Positions 8,610-19,843 of a DNA stretch of 64,000 nt are shown piece by piece (position 1 is the stretch's first letter; the number at the start of each line of letters is the position of its first letter). The notes under the pieces are model-generated. The model was not told the origin of the DNA, searched no databases, and saw nothing but the letters and a program-made list of their open reading frames with translations. The translations under genes and the position numbers were made by a program. Source of the DNA: Streptomyces lunaelactis. Lineage in GTDB: Bacteria > Actinomycetota > Actinomycetes > Streptomycetales > Streptomycetaceae. Location: assembly GCF_003054555.1 (NCBI RefSeq), contig NZ_CP026304.1, positions 434,001 to 498,000 of the forward strand, read 5' to 3'.

Positions 8610-8673
8610 CTGCCGTGCCCCACACAGCCACACCAATCGCGTCAAGCTCCGAAGGACTTTCGGAGTTGACCGC

Positions 8674-9084
8674 TTAGGCGCAGGACGGGCACAGCCCGCG
8701 GTAGGTGACCTCGACCTCGGACACCGTGAATCCGAACCGCTCCTCCGCCGGGAGGTCGGTCAGCGGATTGCCGGTCGGGTGGACATCGCGGATGGTGCCG
8801 CAGTTGGAGCACACCAGGTGCTGGTGCGGGTGGTGTGCGTTGGGGTCGTAGCGCTTGGCGCGGCCGTGGGTGGGGACCTCTATGACCTCACCGAGGGTGA
8901 CCAGCTCGCCCAGGGTGTTGTAGACGGTCGCCCGGGAGATCTCGGGCAGCCGCTGTGCCGCGCGGGCGTGCACCTCGTCGGCCGTGAGATGCACGTGGTC
9001 GCCGTCGAGGACCTCCGCAACGACACGCCGCTGGGAGGTCATCCGCCAGCCACGCCCTCGCAGTCGCTCCAGCAGGTCACTCAT
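8674..9084 (-). CDS. Fur-family regulator (CatR/PerR-like)
   Basis: A 136-residue Fur-family protein. The winged helix covers about 1-75 (MTSQRRVVAEVL, ISRATVYNTLGELVTLG). The C-terminal metal-binding domain has the histidine cluster PNAHHPHQHLVC and two structural-zinc pairs (CSNCG, about residue 95, and LCPSC at the end). In Streptomyces such regulators (CatR, FurA/FurS) repress catalase or catalase-peroxidase genes and respond to peroxide or iron. It is divergent from the broken fur copy and katG, which suggests it controls this locus now. Whether it is peroxide- or iron-responsive cannot be decided from the sequence. Confidence 0.88.
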   Translation of the reverse strand: MSDLLERLRGRGWRMTSQRRVVAEVLDGDHVHLTADEVHARAAQRLPEISRATVYNTLGELVTLGEVIEVPTHGRAKRYDPNAHHPHQHLVCSNCGTIRDVHPTGNPLTDLPAEERFGFTVSEVEVTYRGLCPSCA

Positions 9085-9172
9085 ATCGGTTCACCTATTC
9101 AGGTTCGGTGGGATGCCCGGAGTTTACCCGTGGACGTCCGGGTTCCGATTGGATATGGGCTTGGCGGGCTTA

Positions 9173-9200
9173 TTGACTTGGACTCTGTCCATTGTAGGAT
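9173..9200 (+). promoter_or_regulatory. Promoter with operator-like palindrome upstream of fur remnant and katG
   Basis: A -35 box TTGACT (9173-9178) and -10 box TAGGAT (9195-9200) lie 16 bases apart. The spacer holds the perfect inverted repeat TGGAC-TCT-GTCCA (9179-9191), a natural place for a Fur-type repressor. It drives the region containing the fur remnant and katG. Confidence 0.65.
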
Positions 9201-9256
9201 CGGTTCCGGCGATAGCCAAGGGACAGGAAGACTCCAGTACGGCAGGAGACAGTGAC

Positions 9257-9644
9257 GTGACGGGACCACCGCCGAGGCGCTGCGCGCTGCCGGCCTGCGG
9301 GTGACGGCTGCACGCGTCGCGCTGCTCGAGACCGTCCGGGACGGTGACCACCTCGACATCGAGGCGATCGCCTCCCGGGTGCGCGATCGCGTTGGCCATA
9401 TCTCCCTTCAGGTCGTGTGTGAAGCCCTCCACGCGCTCACCGCGGCGGGACTCGTACGCCGCATCGAACCGGCCGGCAGCCCGGCCCGGTTCGAGGGACG
9501 CGTCGTGTCGTCACTGACGTCGACTGCGCGGTCGGCGAGCCCCCTGCCTGACCGCGTCCGACGGCCAAGGCTTCTCGATCGACGAGGCCTACCGTCATCA
9601 ACCGGGGCCTGTGCCCCGACTGTTCCACCGCCCGCAGTTCCTGA
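9257..9644 (+). pseudogene. Broken Fur-family gene (FurA/FurS-like) upstream of katG
   Basis: Pieces of a second Fur-family protein occur in order but in different frames: TAEALRAAGLRVTAARVALL and HISLQVVCEALHALTAAGLV (9265-9480), then VDCAVGEPP near 9520, then LTASDGQGFSIDEAY, and finally the metal-site terminus GLCPDCSTARSS ending in TGA at 9642-9644. The start GTG (9257) is out of frame with the helix-turn-helix, and the segment that should carry the HHH/CxxC metal site is deleted. In Streptomyces fur-katG (furS-cpeB) operons this gene is intact and represses the operon. Here it cannot give a normal protein. Confidence 0.8.
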
Positions 9645-9652
9645 GCACGTGA

Positions 9653-11908
<2,256 letters not shown>

Positions 11909-11912
11909 TCAT

Positions 11913-11950
11913 GACGTCCAGGTCGGCCCGCGTCGGCCGACCTGGACGTC
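11913..11950 (+). terminator. Strong hairpin terminator of katG
   Basis: Perfect 16-base stem: GACGTCCAGGTCGGCC (11913-11928) and its complement (11935-11950) around a six-base loop, starting five bases after the katG stop codon. Confidence 0.8.
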
Positions 11951-12144
11951 TTCAGCCCGAAGATCTCGACATCGTCCGCCTCCAGCGCGACGTCGAGAGG
12001 TCGCCATCGATGGAGCGGGCGAACCGGTGAGCGTGCCCAACTGAATGTGGTGGGCCGGGAGGTTGGTGACGCCGGCGAGCGGCGGACCGGTGTGCCGACT
12101 GCTGGTGCCGTGCCGCATCCGGCAACGTTCGCCCTGTTGTGATG

Positions 12145-12178
12145 ACGTGCCGTCCGGGTGCTGTGCCGGACGGCACGT
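12145..12178. repeat. Perfect 13-bp-stem inverted repeat near an MFS remnant
   Basis: ACGTGCCGTCCGG (12145-12157) and CCGGACGGCACGT (12166-12178) around an eight-base loop. It marks the junction between the katG trailer and the MFS transporter remnant. It could be an old terminator or a deletion endpoint. Confidence 0.55.
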
Positions 12179-12500
12179 GGCCCTGCGGTTGCTGCTCGCT
12201 GCCCCTTACCTGCTGTTCGCGAGCGGCCCGCCCGTCCTGGTCGTCGCAGCGGCAGTGTTCGTTGCCAGTGTCGGGTTCGTGGCCACACTGCCCCTGCAGG
12301 AACAGCTTCTCGCGCTGACCCCTGATCCAGTCCGCGGCCAGGTCCAGGGTGTTGAGTCCGCCGGCCGGATGACGTGGCAGAGCATCGGTGCCGCGATCGC
12401 CGGTGGCGTCGCCCAGCAGCTCACCCCCAGCACCACGATCACCGCCATCGCCGCAGTCTCCGTTGCCATCACCGTTGTCTCCCGGGATGACAGCGTCCGC
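12170..12500 (+). pseudogene. C-terminal fragment of an MFS transporter
   Basis: About 105 residues resemble the last four membrane helices of an MFS permease: LRLLLAAPYLLFAS, VLVVAAAVFVASVGFVATL, the loop LQEQLLALTPDPVRGQVQG, then WQSIGAAIAGGVAQQL and TTITAIAAVSVAITVV. There is no start and none of the N-terminal helices, so it is the 3' stub of a deleted transporter gene. Confidence 0.65.
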
Positions 12501-12615
12501 TGCCAGGGCGAGTAACTCCGGTACCTGCCAGGCCCAGCCCTCGCCGATCGATGCGTTTCGCGGTGCGCCGGGGTGAGATCCGGGCGGCCGACTGCGGTGA
12601 AGGCCGTGCCGGACA

Positions 12616-12840
12616 TGCTGGGCTTCCACTCCGACCGCATCCACCGTCACCGGCTCAACCGGGGCGGAGACCGGCAGGCCAACTCCACCCTGCACCGGAT
12701 CGTGATCTGCCGTCTGCGCTGGAACCCGCGCACCCGTGACTACATGGCCCGCCGTACCGCCGAAGGCATGTCGAAGAAGGAGATAACGGGCTGCCTAAAG
12801 CGCTACGTGGCCCGTGAGATCCACCGCGTTTCGACCGCCC
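12616..12840 (+). pseudogene. IS110-family transposase C-terminal fragment
   Basis: The stretch reads RHRLNRGGDRQANSTLHRI, VICRLRWNPRTRDYMARR and GMSKKEITGCLKRYVAREI, the standard C-terminal end of IS110/IS116-type transposases (serine-containing second domain). The RuvC-like N-terminal catalytic domain is absent, so only a scar remains beside the urease operon. Confidence 0.75.
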
Positions 12841-12959
12841 TCAGCAGCCGACCGGCCGTCCCCGAAGGCTGCACGGCCGCCTGCTTGACATCCATAACAG
12901 CATCCCCGGGCTGGAGGACGAGATGGAGCCGCACTCGTAGCCTTCACTGCTGATGGCGA

Positions 12960-13937
12960 TCACCTCGGTGACCATATCCGCGGCGCGGCTGGAGAGGCGT
13001 TCCCTTCGGCGTGTGCGAGGGCAGTGTCGAGGAGGTCGCGCAGGCGGGCGGGGGTCGAAGCGACGGCCGTAACAAGGAGGGCGCTGCTGTCGGCGAGCGG
13101 GGCCAGCACGGCAGAGCCCGCCTCAGGGTCGTCGCCGAGGTAAACCGGTTCGCGAAGGACTGTCATGTCCGGTCGGACGACGAGGAGTTGGCCGCAGGCG
13201 CGGTGATTCCCCAGGACGGCGGGGCCGTCCCAGGCGGGGGCGGGGCCGCCGTAGGCGGTGTGCTGGTCGAGCAGGAGCCGGCCGGCGCGGCGGACGGTCA
13301 GGCGGGTGGTGAGGTGCCCGGGGGGCTCCGCCGTGCGGCCGAGTAGTTGTTCCTCTCGCAGCACCAGTCGGGCGGTGGAGGCGAGTTCGACGGTGTACGT
13401 CTGGTGCAGGGTGCTGCCGCGGGTGCTGATCAGTGGCTGGGGCAGCCAGATCAAGGACGCGTCCTTGCCTGCCGTGAGCCGTACGTCGTAGGTGGCGGGG
13501 TCGGTCGTGGAGCCGCGCAGGGCGATGGTGGCGGCGGACGTGGTGACGTCCAGGCGGGCCCGCGTGTCGGCCGTGATGTCGAGTGCGAGGCGGTCCCCGC
13601 CCAGTGGCGCGCTCATCGCGCCGAGCACGTTGACGCGTGCCCGTTCGTCGTGGCACCGCAGGCGCCTCAAGTGAAAGGGACCGTCGCTGTGGAGCAACGG
13701 GAGTGTGGTCGTACGGCCGTTGTGCTCCGCGCGGATCCGGGCCGTCGCGTGTACGCCGCTGGGGTGGGGAACGGATTCCTCGCTCGCCCCCGCCCCGGCG
13801 GATCGCGGACTGTCGTGCCCGGCGTCGTGGTGCTCGGTGCCGGTGGGGCGCACTCTTCCGGGTGCGGCCCTCTGGACGGGACCGGTCGCTTCCCGTCCTG
13901 GTCCTGGCAGGGGTGCGGAGTCGGTGGTGCGGGTCAT
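12960..13937 (-). CDS. ureD: Urease accessory protein UreD
   Basis: A 325-residue UreD/UreH-type chaperone that docks on apo-urease and, with UreF and UreG, helps load nickel. Family features include the beta-rich core with [40 protein letters not shown] and [12 protein letters not shown]. The first 60-65 residues are a proline/glycine-rich extension not seen in most UreD proteins, so an internal start may be used. It is the last gene of the operon and its ATG overlaps the UreG stop (ATGA). Confidence 0.9.
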   Translation of the reverse strand: MTRTTDSAPLPGPGREATGPVQRAAPGRVRPTGTEHHDAGHDSPRSAGAGASEESVPHPSGVHATARIRAEHNGRTTTLPLLHSDGPFHLRRLRCHDERARVNVLGAMSAPLGGDRLALDITADTRARLDVTTSAATIALRGSTTDPATYDVRLTAGKDASLIWLPQPLISTRGSTLHQTYTVELASTARLVLREEQLLGRTAEPPGHLTTRLTVRRAGRLLLDQHTAYGGPAPAWDGPAVLGNHRACGQLLVVRPDMTVLREPVYLGDDPEAGSAVLAPLADSSALLVTAVASTPARLRDLLDTALAHAEGNASPAAPRIWSPR

Positions 13938-14629
13938 GCGGCTGCTCCGGTCCGCCAGGCTGCCAGGCGCCTGCTGACCCAGTCGGCGACTGGGCGGATC
14001 CCGTCGGGCTGAGTGAGGCTGGTGAAGGCGACGGGCAGGTCTCCGCGCTGGCGTCGTGCGTCGGATGCCATGGTGTCCAGGTCGGCGCCGACGTACGGTG
14101 CCAGGTCGGTCTTGTTGACGACAAGGAGGTCGGCGGTGGTGATGCCTGGCCCGCCCTTGCGGGGGATGTCGTCACCGCTGGCCACGTCGATCACGAACAC
14201 CTGGGCGTCGACGAGACCGCGCGAGAACGTGGCGGTGAGGTTGTCGCCGCCGGACTCGATGAGCACCAGGTCCACAGCCCGCAGTGTCTCCTCCAGTTGT
14301 TCCACCGCTTCGAGGTTGGCGGAGATGTCGTCGCGGATCGCGGTGTGCGGGCAGGCCCCGGTCTCCACGGCGGTGATCCGTTCGGGCGGCAGCACGGCCT
14401 CGCGCAGCAGGAACTCGGCGTCCTCACGGGTGTAGATGTCGTTGGTGACCACGGCAATGGACAGCTCGTCGCGCAGCGCGCGGCACAGCGCGGCCACGGT
14501 GGCGGTCTTGCCGGAGCCGACCGGCCCGCCGAGTCCGATGCGCAGAGCGCGGCGGCTGCTGTCGCCCCGCAGAGGCTCGGCGCTGTAGGTGTGGCGGTGG
14601 GGCGTGATCACGGGGTGGTCGAGGTGCAC
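13934..14629 (-). CDS. ureG: Urease accessory GTPase UreG
   Basis: A 231-residue nickel-chaperone GTPase that powers assembly of the urease active site. The P-loop is [17 protein letters not shown] (about 32-48). The nickel-binding CPH motif sits in [13 protein letters not shown], and further G motifs are LIESGGDNL and [11 protein letters not shown]. The length is typical for a Streptomyces UreG. It is cotranscribed with ureF upstream and overlaps ureD downstream. Confidence 0.96.
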   Translation of the reverse strand: MHLDHPVITPHRHTYSAEPLRGDSSRRALRIGLGGPVGSGKTATVAALCRALRDELSIAVVTNDIYTREDAEFLLREAVLPPERITAVETGACPHTAIRDDISANLEAVEQLEETLRAVDLVLIESGGDNLTATFSRGLVDAQVFVIDVASGDDIPRKGGPGITTADLLVVNKTDLAPYVGADLDTMASDARRQRGDLPVAFTSLTQPDGIRPVADWVSRRLAAWRTGAAA

Positions 14630-14677
14630 GTCAACTCCAGTTCGGCATCAGGTGGTTCAGGGCCGGCATGACCGGTT

Positions 14678-15352
14678 TCAGGAAGCGAAGAGGCGGACCG
14701 TCCAGGCGGCGTGCTGTTCGCCGGTGAGGTCGAGTAGCGGCGCTGAGGCGGCCGGGAGGGCATCGATGCCGAGGCCGGTGAGACGGCCCGCGGCGGTGAC
14801 AGCGGCGTCGGCCACGTCGTCCATTTCGGGGGCCAGTCGCGCCAGCAGCGCGGTCGCGTCGAACGGGTCGAGACTGAGCAGCCGTACTGCGGCGGTCGCC
14901 GGGCAGCTGATGCTTTCGTACGCGGCGGCCTGTGCGGCGTCCAGCGGGGTCAGGCCCGCCGCGCGGGCGGCGACTCCCAGGACGACGGGCTGGTGCACGC
15001 CCTGCGGCCGGTCGCGGGCGAGCCGGTCCAGGTCGGCCGAGGGCCAGGTAACGCGGGCCGCGCGCAGCATTTGCCGGCCGAGCCGACGTGCGACCTTCCG
15101 CAGTGCGGGCATGGGGGTACGGGCGTCGGCGGCCTCGTCCAGGACGAGGGCGTCGTGGCCGTCGGCCGCGGCGGCGGCGAGGCCGGCGGCGGTGAGTCCA
15201 GCTGTGTGCAGCCGCCCACGGCAGAACGCCCCCAGGCTTACGGTGTCGTGCACGGCGCCGGAGGCCACCGCCGCCTCCACGCCACCGGAATGGGCGTGCC
15301 CGCCGGCGGGGAAACGACCGTCGGCCAGCACGATCAGGGCTGCACGGGTCAT
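14678..15352 (-). CDS. ureF: Urease accessory protein UreF
   Basis: A 224-residue all-helical UreF protein that bridges UreD and UreG in nickel insertion. Conserved elements are DGRFPAGGHAHSGGVEAAV near the start and HQPVVLGVAARAAGL in the middle (about 125-140). The ATG at 15350-15352 begins MTRAALIVL, matching family starts; the longer upstream frame is arginine/proline-rich and unlikely to be translated. It follows ureC after 145 bases and precedes ureG by 48. Confidence 0.92.
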   Translation of the reverse strand: MTRAALIVLADGRFPAGGHAHSGGVEAAVASGAVHDTVSLGAFCRGRLHTAGLTAAGLAAAAADGHDALVLDEAADARTPMPALRKVARRLGRQMLRAARVTWPSADLDRLARDRPQGVHQPVVLGVAARAAGLTPLDAAQAAAYESISCPATAAVRLLSLDPFDATALLARLAPEMDDVADAAVTAAGRLTGLGIDALPAASAPLLDLTGEQHAAWTVRLFAS

Positions 15353-15497
15353 GGTGGGAGCGGCCCGCCTTTCTGGGAGCAGAGCGAGGAACGGGTACGG
15401 GAAGCGCCGGGCGTCCGGGACAGTGCCACTGCCCGGATTCCGGGAGCCTCCCCGGCCACGCGTCACGGGGCGGCCGGGGAGGCGATCCACAGTTCGG

Positions 15498-17315
15498 TCA
15501 GAACAGGAAGTACCGCTGGGCCATGGGCAGTTCGGTCGCGTAGGTGCGGCCCACCGCGTGCCCGTCGATCTTCGTTCGCACGTCGGAGGTGACGGCGCCG
15601 CCGATGTTGACGTCGAAGGTGTCGGGATCGACTGCGATCTCCGGCAGGCCGCTGTTGAGCTTCATGTCGGCTTTCGTCACCTGCCGGGTGTTCTTGATTT
15701 GCGCCAGGGGTTTGACGAGTCCCAGGTCGCCCAGGTCGCCGTTCAGGGCCAGCTCCGGCACGAAGTTGAAGGAGTTGGCTTGCGTGGAGCGGCCGCAGGA
15801 GCCCCACACCGGGCGCGGCAGGAACGGCTGCGGTGTCGGGATCGACGCGTTGGCGTCACCAACCTGCGCGTACGCGATCTGGCCGCCCTTGATGACCATG
15901 TGCGGCTTCACCCCGAAGAACTTGGGCTCCCACAGCACCAGGTCGGCGAGTTTGCCCTGCTCGACGGACCCGACCTTGCCGGCGATGCCGTGTGTGATGG
16001 CCGGGTTGATGGTGTACTTCGCGATGTACCGCCGGACACGGAAGTTGTCCGCCTCCTGGGTGTCCTCGTCGAGGTGTCCGTAGCGGTCCTTCATCACGTG
16101 CGCGGTCTGCCACGTCCGCATGATCATTTCGCCGATGCGGCCCATGGCCTGGGCGTCGGAGGACATCATCGAGATGGCACCCATGTCGTGCAGGAGGTCC
16201 TCGGCGGCCATCGTGGAGGGGCGGATCCGGGAGTCGGCGAACGCCATGTCCGCCTCGATCTCTGGGTTGAGATGGTGGCAGACGATCATCATGTCGACGT
16301 GTTCCTTGACGGTGTTGACCGTCAGGGGGCGGGTCGGGTTGGTCGAGGCGGGCAGCACATTCGGCAGGCCGACCAGGCTGATCATGTCGGGTGCGTGGCC
16401 GCCACCGGCGCCCTCGACGTGGAAGACATGGAGGCTGCGGTACTTCTTCTCGCGCCGCCGCGCCGACTTCGGGTCCATGGTCGCCGCGAGGGTGTTCTGT
16501 ACAAAGCCGGCCTCGTTCAGCGAGTCGGCATGCAGGGCGACCTGGACACCGGTGCTGTCGCACACCGCCAGGGCCGCGTCGATCACGGCGGGTGTCGCGC
16601 CCCAGTCCTCGTGAATCTTGAAGCCCAGGACGCCAGCCCTGACCTGGTCGGTCAGTGCGTCCTTGTTGACCGTGCTGCCCTTGCCGAGCAGCCCGATGTT
16701 GACCGGGTACTGGTCGAGCGCCTCGAACATGCGGTGGATGTGCCACTTTCCCGGCGTCACCGTGGTGGCCGTGCTGCCCTCGGCAGGCCCCGTGCCGCCG
16801 CCGATCAGCGTGGTCACGCCGGCCGCGAGCGCCTCGTGAATCTGGCCCGGGCACAGAAAGTGCACGTGTGTGTCGACGCCGCCCGCGGTGAGGATCCGAC
16901 CGTTGCCGGAAATGACCTCCGTCTCGGGTCCGACGACGAAGTTCGATGCACGGCTGTCGTCGAACGTCTGCTCGTCCATGGTCTCGGGGTTGTACGCCTT
17001 GCCGATCGCGGCGATCTCGCCGTCGCGCAGCCCGACGTCGGCCTTCACGATGCCCCAGTGGTCGACGATGAGTGCGCCGGTGATCACGGTGTCGACCGGC
17101 TTGTGCCGGCTGTCGCGTGCGTAGTGCGACTGCCCCATCGACTCGCGGATCACCTTGCCGCCACCGAAGATCATTTCGTTGCCGCTGCGGCCGGGCCCGC
17201 CGGCCCAGTCCGCCTCGATCCTGATGACGAGGCCGGTGTCGGCGAGCCGCACCCTGTCGTCCGCCGTCGGGCCGTACAGGTCGGCGTACTTCTCACGCGT
17301 CAGTGCCTCAGCCAT
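15498..17315 (-). CDS. ureC: Urease alpha subunit
   Basis: A 605-residue catalytic subunit that hydrolyses urea to ammonia and carbamate with a dinickel centre. Nickel ligands are visible in [10 protein letters not shown], in [10 protein letters not shown] (the lysine that becomes carbamylated), in the HADSLN region and in the flap [11 protein letters not shown]. It is about 30-35 residues longer than the usual 570. The extra residues sit near 115-125 ([10 protein letters not shown]) and before [12 protein letters not shown] ([14 protein letters not shown]). Such insertions mark a divergent urease subgroup. Its ATG overlaps the last eight bases of ureAB. The active-site residues appear complete. 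Confidence 0.96.
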   Translation of the reverse strand: MAEALTREKYADLYGPTADDRVRLADTGLVIRIEADWAGGPGRSGNEMIFGGGKVIRESMGQSHYARDSRHKPVDTVITGALIVDHWGIVKADVGLRDGEIAAIGKAYNPETMDEQTFDDSRASNFVVGPETEVISGNGRILTAGGVDTHVHFLCPGQIHEALAAGVTTLIGGGTGPAEGSTATTVTPGKWHIHRMFEALDQYPVNIGLLGKGSTVNKDALTDQVRAGVLGFKIHEDWGATPAVIDAALAVCDSTGVQVALHADSLNEAGFVQNTLAATMDPKSARRREKKYRSLHVFHVEGAGGGHAPDMISLVGLPNVLPASTNPTRPLTVNTVKEHVDMMIVCHHLNPEIEADMAFADSRIRPSTMAAEDLLHDMGAISMMSSDAQAMGRIGEMIMRTWQTAHVMKDRYGHLDEDTQEADNFRVRRYIAKYTINPAITHGIAGKVGSVEQGKLADLVLWEPKFFGVKPHMVIKGGQIAYAQVGDANASIPTPQPFLPRPVWGSCGRSTQANSFNFVPELALNGDLGDLGLVKPLAQIKNTRQVTKADMKLNSGLPEIAVDPDTFDVNIGGAVTSDVRTKIDGHAVGRTYATELPMAQRYFLF

Positions 17316-18054
17316 CGAGTTCTCCGTTCCCGGCCTTGATCTGCAGTCCCTTCACTTTCCGCTGCCCCTTGATCCGCACGAGCTCCACACACCGCTCGTC
17401 ACCGGGCTCGAATCGCTCCGACGTGCCGGAGGGAATGTTCAGCCGCATCCCGCGGGCCTGTTCACGGTCGAAGACCAGCCCCGGCTTGGCCTCGTCACCG
17501 GACCCGTGCCCCGCGTTCGCCTCGGCGAAGTGGAAGTGAGAGCCGACCTGAATCGGCCGGTCCGACAGATTGCGCACCCACAGCCGAGTGACCGGCTCGC
17601 CGTCGTTGAAGCTCACCAGGTGCGGCTGCTCGACCACCGGCAGGGCACTCACCGGCGCCTCACGATGCTCCGGGCACTTCTCCTCAGGGTGCGGCTCGGG
17701 CTCGGCTACGAACTCGAACTTGCCGGGGTGCACGGCCACTTCCTCGTCCGGCTCGTCGAAGGGATCGTGGATCGTCACCAGCTTCGTGCCGTCTGGGAAC
17801 GTCGCCTCGACCTGGACATTGTTGATCATCTCCGGGACGCCGTGCATGACCTCGCTGCGCTTGAGGACATGCCGGCCCGATTCCATGACGGAGTCGACTG
17901 TGGCTCCGGCTCGAGCCTCCTCATACACGTGCGCCGTCAACAGCGCAATGACCTCGGGATAGTTGAGCAACAGCCCGCGATCACGGCGCCGTCGGGCGAC
18001 GTCTGCCGCCACATGGATCAGCAGCCGTTCCTGCTCGTGCGGAGTCAGGTGCAT
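17308..18054 (-). CDS. ureAB: Fused urease gamma-beta subunit
   Basis: A 248-residue fusion. Residues 1-100 are UreA/gamma ([55 protein letters not shown]). Residues about 135-235 are UreB/beta ([37 protein letters not shown]). A 30-residue acidic/histidine-containing linker with [12 protein letters not shown] joins them and might bind metal. The same type of fusion exists in Helicobacter UreA and some actinomycetes. It is the first gene of the operon; the 230 bases upstream should carry the promoter. No ureE is encoded nearby. Confidence 0.93.
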   Translation of the reverse strand: MHLTPHEQERLLIHVAADVARRRRDRGLLLNYPEVIALLTAHVYEEARAGATVDSVMESGRHVLKRSEVMHGVPEMINNVQVEATFPDGTKLVTIHDPFDEPDEEVAVHPGKFEFVAEPEPHPEEKCPEHREAPVSALPVVEQPHLVSFNDGEPVTRLWVRNLSDRPIQVGSHFHFAEANAGHGSGDEAKPGLVFDREQARGMRLNIPSGTSERFEPGDERCVELVRIKGQRKVKGLQIKAGNGELDG

Positions 18055-18289
18055 GCCGTCCCCTTTCCTGCTCGTCGCATCGACACAGTGCGGCGAGGCT
18101 CACGAGAACAGCAGGATGGTGGGCCACACTCCGCAACGTGATCACCGATCGCAACGAGCAACGGACACGGAAGGAGCGGCCCATACCCACCAAGAGGTGA
18201 AATCGAAGCGCGCCGCGCAAAGATCGAGCGCGGGTCTACGCCTTGCTGGACGCCCCCTTGCGCCCCCAGTGAGAGGGCATCCACTAAGA

Positions 18290-19211
18290 TCGTTTAGCCG
18301 TGCTCACCTGCCTTGGCGCACCTCGACGATGGGCAGCATGGTGACAGTGGCGGGCAGGCTGAGCTCCCGCGGCGTGGGGCCTGCGGGCGTGGGGATGTCG
18401 GTAAGCCGGGCTCCGCCTCACCACCTTCGACCACGTCCACAGGCCCAGCGGCTGGGCGAAGTTGTGCCGCGACTCGGCCAGGAAGAGCCCACCACGCGCC
18501 CGGCTGACTGTGGCCCGGTGCACCAGGTACTGCGACAGCAGGAACCTGGTCGCCGCCGAGTAGAGTACGACTCGTTCCCGGCGGCTCTTGGTGGTCTCCG
18601 CCCGCACCCGCACCAGCCGCCGCCCCGGGTCCAGGTCGTCGGTACGCAGCGAGCACAAATCCTCCCGGCGCAGGGCCGCATCGTAGGCCAAGGCCGGCAT
18701 CAGCCGGGTGCGCACCGGCTCAGCGGCGGCTATCGCCAGCACGGCCCGCCACTCCTCGTCGTTGGGGATCCAGGGAAGCTTCACCAGCCTCCGCACCAGC
18801 CCACGCTGCCGCCCGCCGCCACGGGCCCCAGGCGTGTAGCGTCCCCGGCCGACGGGATTGTCCTGGCGCAGCCCCTCCTCGACCAGGAAGTCGTAGAACA
18901 ACCGCACCGACACCAGACGCTGCTGGAGCGTCGCGTTCGACAACCCGGCACCCGAGTCCAGAGCCACGACGTTTGCGCCCCGACGGCTCGGCCGCGAGCC
19001 CAACTCCCATATATACAAGGCGACATGAGTTCGCGTGGCCCCGCACCGGGTCCACGCTCTCCCGCTCGCACAACTCGAGGTACTCCGCCAGCCCCCGGGC
19101 GTAGGCATCGATCGTCCTCGACGCCCGTCCCAAGTCCTGCCACACCTGCAGCCAGGCCGCCGCCTGCTCGTGTCGACCGAGTATCGGCCACCTCTCCCTC
19201 AGCTCGACCAT
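18290..19211 (-). pseudogene. Tyrosine recombinase/integrase, frameshifted and truncated
   Basis: The N-terminal SAM-like core-binding domain starts MVELRERWPILGRHEQAAAW and reads to ESVDPVRG. At about 19043 the sense moves one frame, continuing HVALYIWELGSRPSRRG, LQQRLVSVRLFYDFLVEEG and then the start of the catalytic domain with the first arginine (ALAYDAALRREDLCSLRTDDLD) and a lysine beta-hairpin (RAETTKSRRERVV). After TWSKVVRR (about 18420) the frame is lost again, and the HxxR and tyrosine nucleophile motifs are not readable. It is a dead integrase, placed at the edge of the CHAT gene cluster, and may mark an old integration event. Confidence 0.8.
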
Positions 19212-19429
19212 CTGGTACCGCTGATCCCTTCAGTCCGTGGGTCCCCGTACGAGGCCGCCAGCCTCGCAAGTGATTCCACGTAACTTCTAAATCGTCACAC
19301 CAAGCGGCCGAGCCCGAAGCCGAACCTCAGCAATCCCGCTCCGAGACAGGGAGGCAGGTGCGAGACTGACATCTCGGCGAACATGGGGAAGTGCGGCGCC
19401 ATGACCGCCGTGCGGGTAGTGGGGGGAAC

Positions 19430-19837
19430 GTGAGGTTTGACCGAGCAACCGAGGAAGCCGCCAAGGAAGTCCTTCCACTGCTCCCCGGACTCGTCGGCGC
19501 GGACGCTCCTCGGATCGCCTCGGAAATCAATCGCGCACTCTCCGCATCGAGCTATCACGCGAACAGCGGCGCCCTGAATCAGACGCTGCGCGCCGACGCC
19601 CGCGTCTGGGCCTGGGTCGAGCAGCGACTCGATCAGGGCAGCGACCGAAACATCTCGCCAGGTGGCAGCGGATACCAGGCACTCCTCGGAGACTCGACCA
19701 GTGGTACGCGCGCCACCAAGTTCGTTTGCCGGACCCAGAGTTGCTCCCAACCCGACACCTGGTTGCGTAGCTTCGTCGGGGAACCGGTGCCGCGATGCTC
19801 CGGGTGCACACGCCTCCTCAGCCGCGAAACGGGGTGA
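19430..19837 (+). CDS. Small uncharacterised protein with C-terminal zinc-ribbon-like cysteines
   Basis: A 135-residue soluble protein. The N-terminal 85 residues are helical (EEAAKEVLPLLPGL, APRIASEINRALSAS, LNQTLRADARVWAWVEQRLD). The C-terminus holds four cysteines in two pairs, CRTQSC and CSGC, separated by about 20 residues (TWLRSFVGEPVPR), which looks like a zinc ribbon. The GTG start has a GGGGGG site. Its stop is six bases before the GTG of the membrane-protein gene, so the two are an operon. No family was recognised. Its place next to a CHAT gene pair suggests a shared system. Confidence 0.65.
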   Translation: MRFDRATEEAAKEVLPLLPGLVGADAPRIASEINRALSASSYHANSGALNQTLRADARVWAWVEQRLDQGSDRNISPGGSGYQALLGDSTSGTRATKFVCRTQSCSQPDTWLRSFVGEPVPRCSGCTRLLSRETG

Positions 19838-19843
19838 GCATAC

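Noticed and set aside
14589-17339. 916-codon plus-strand frame across ureG, ureF and ureC
   Set aside because: It is a shadow of the three minus-strand urease genes, with no motif and no ribosome site.
18055-18290. Possible tRNA attachment site next to the integrase
   Set aside because: No cloverleaf or CCA-like 3' end could be built from this stretch.
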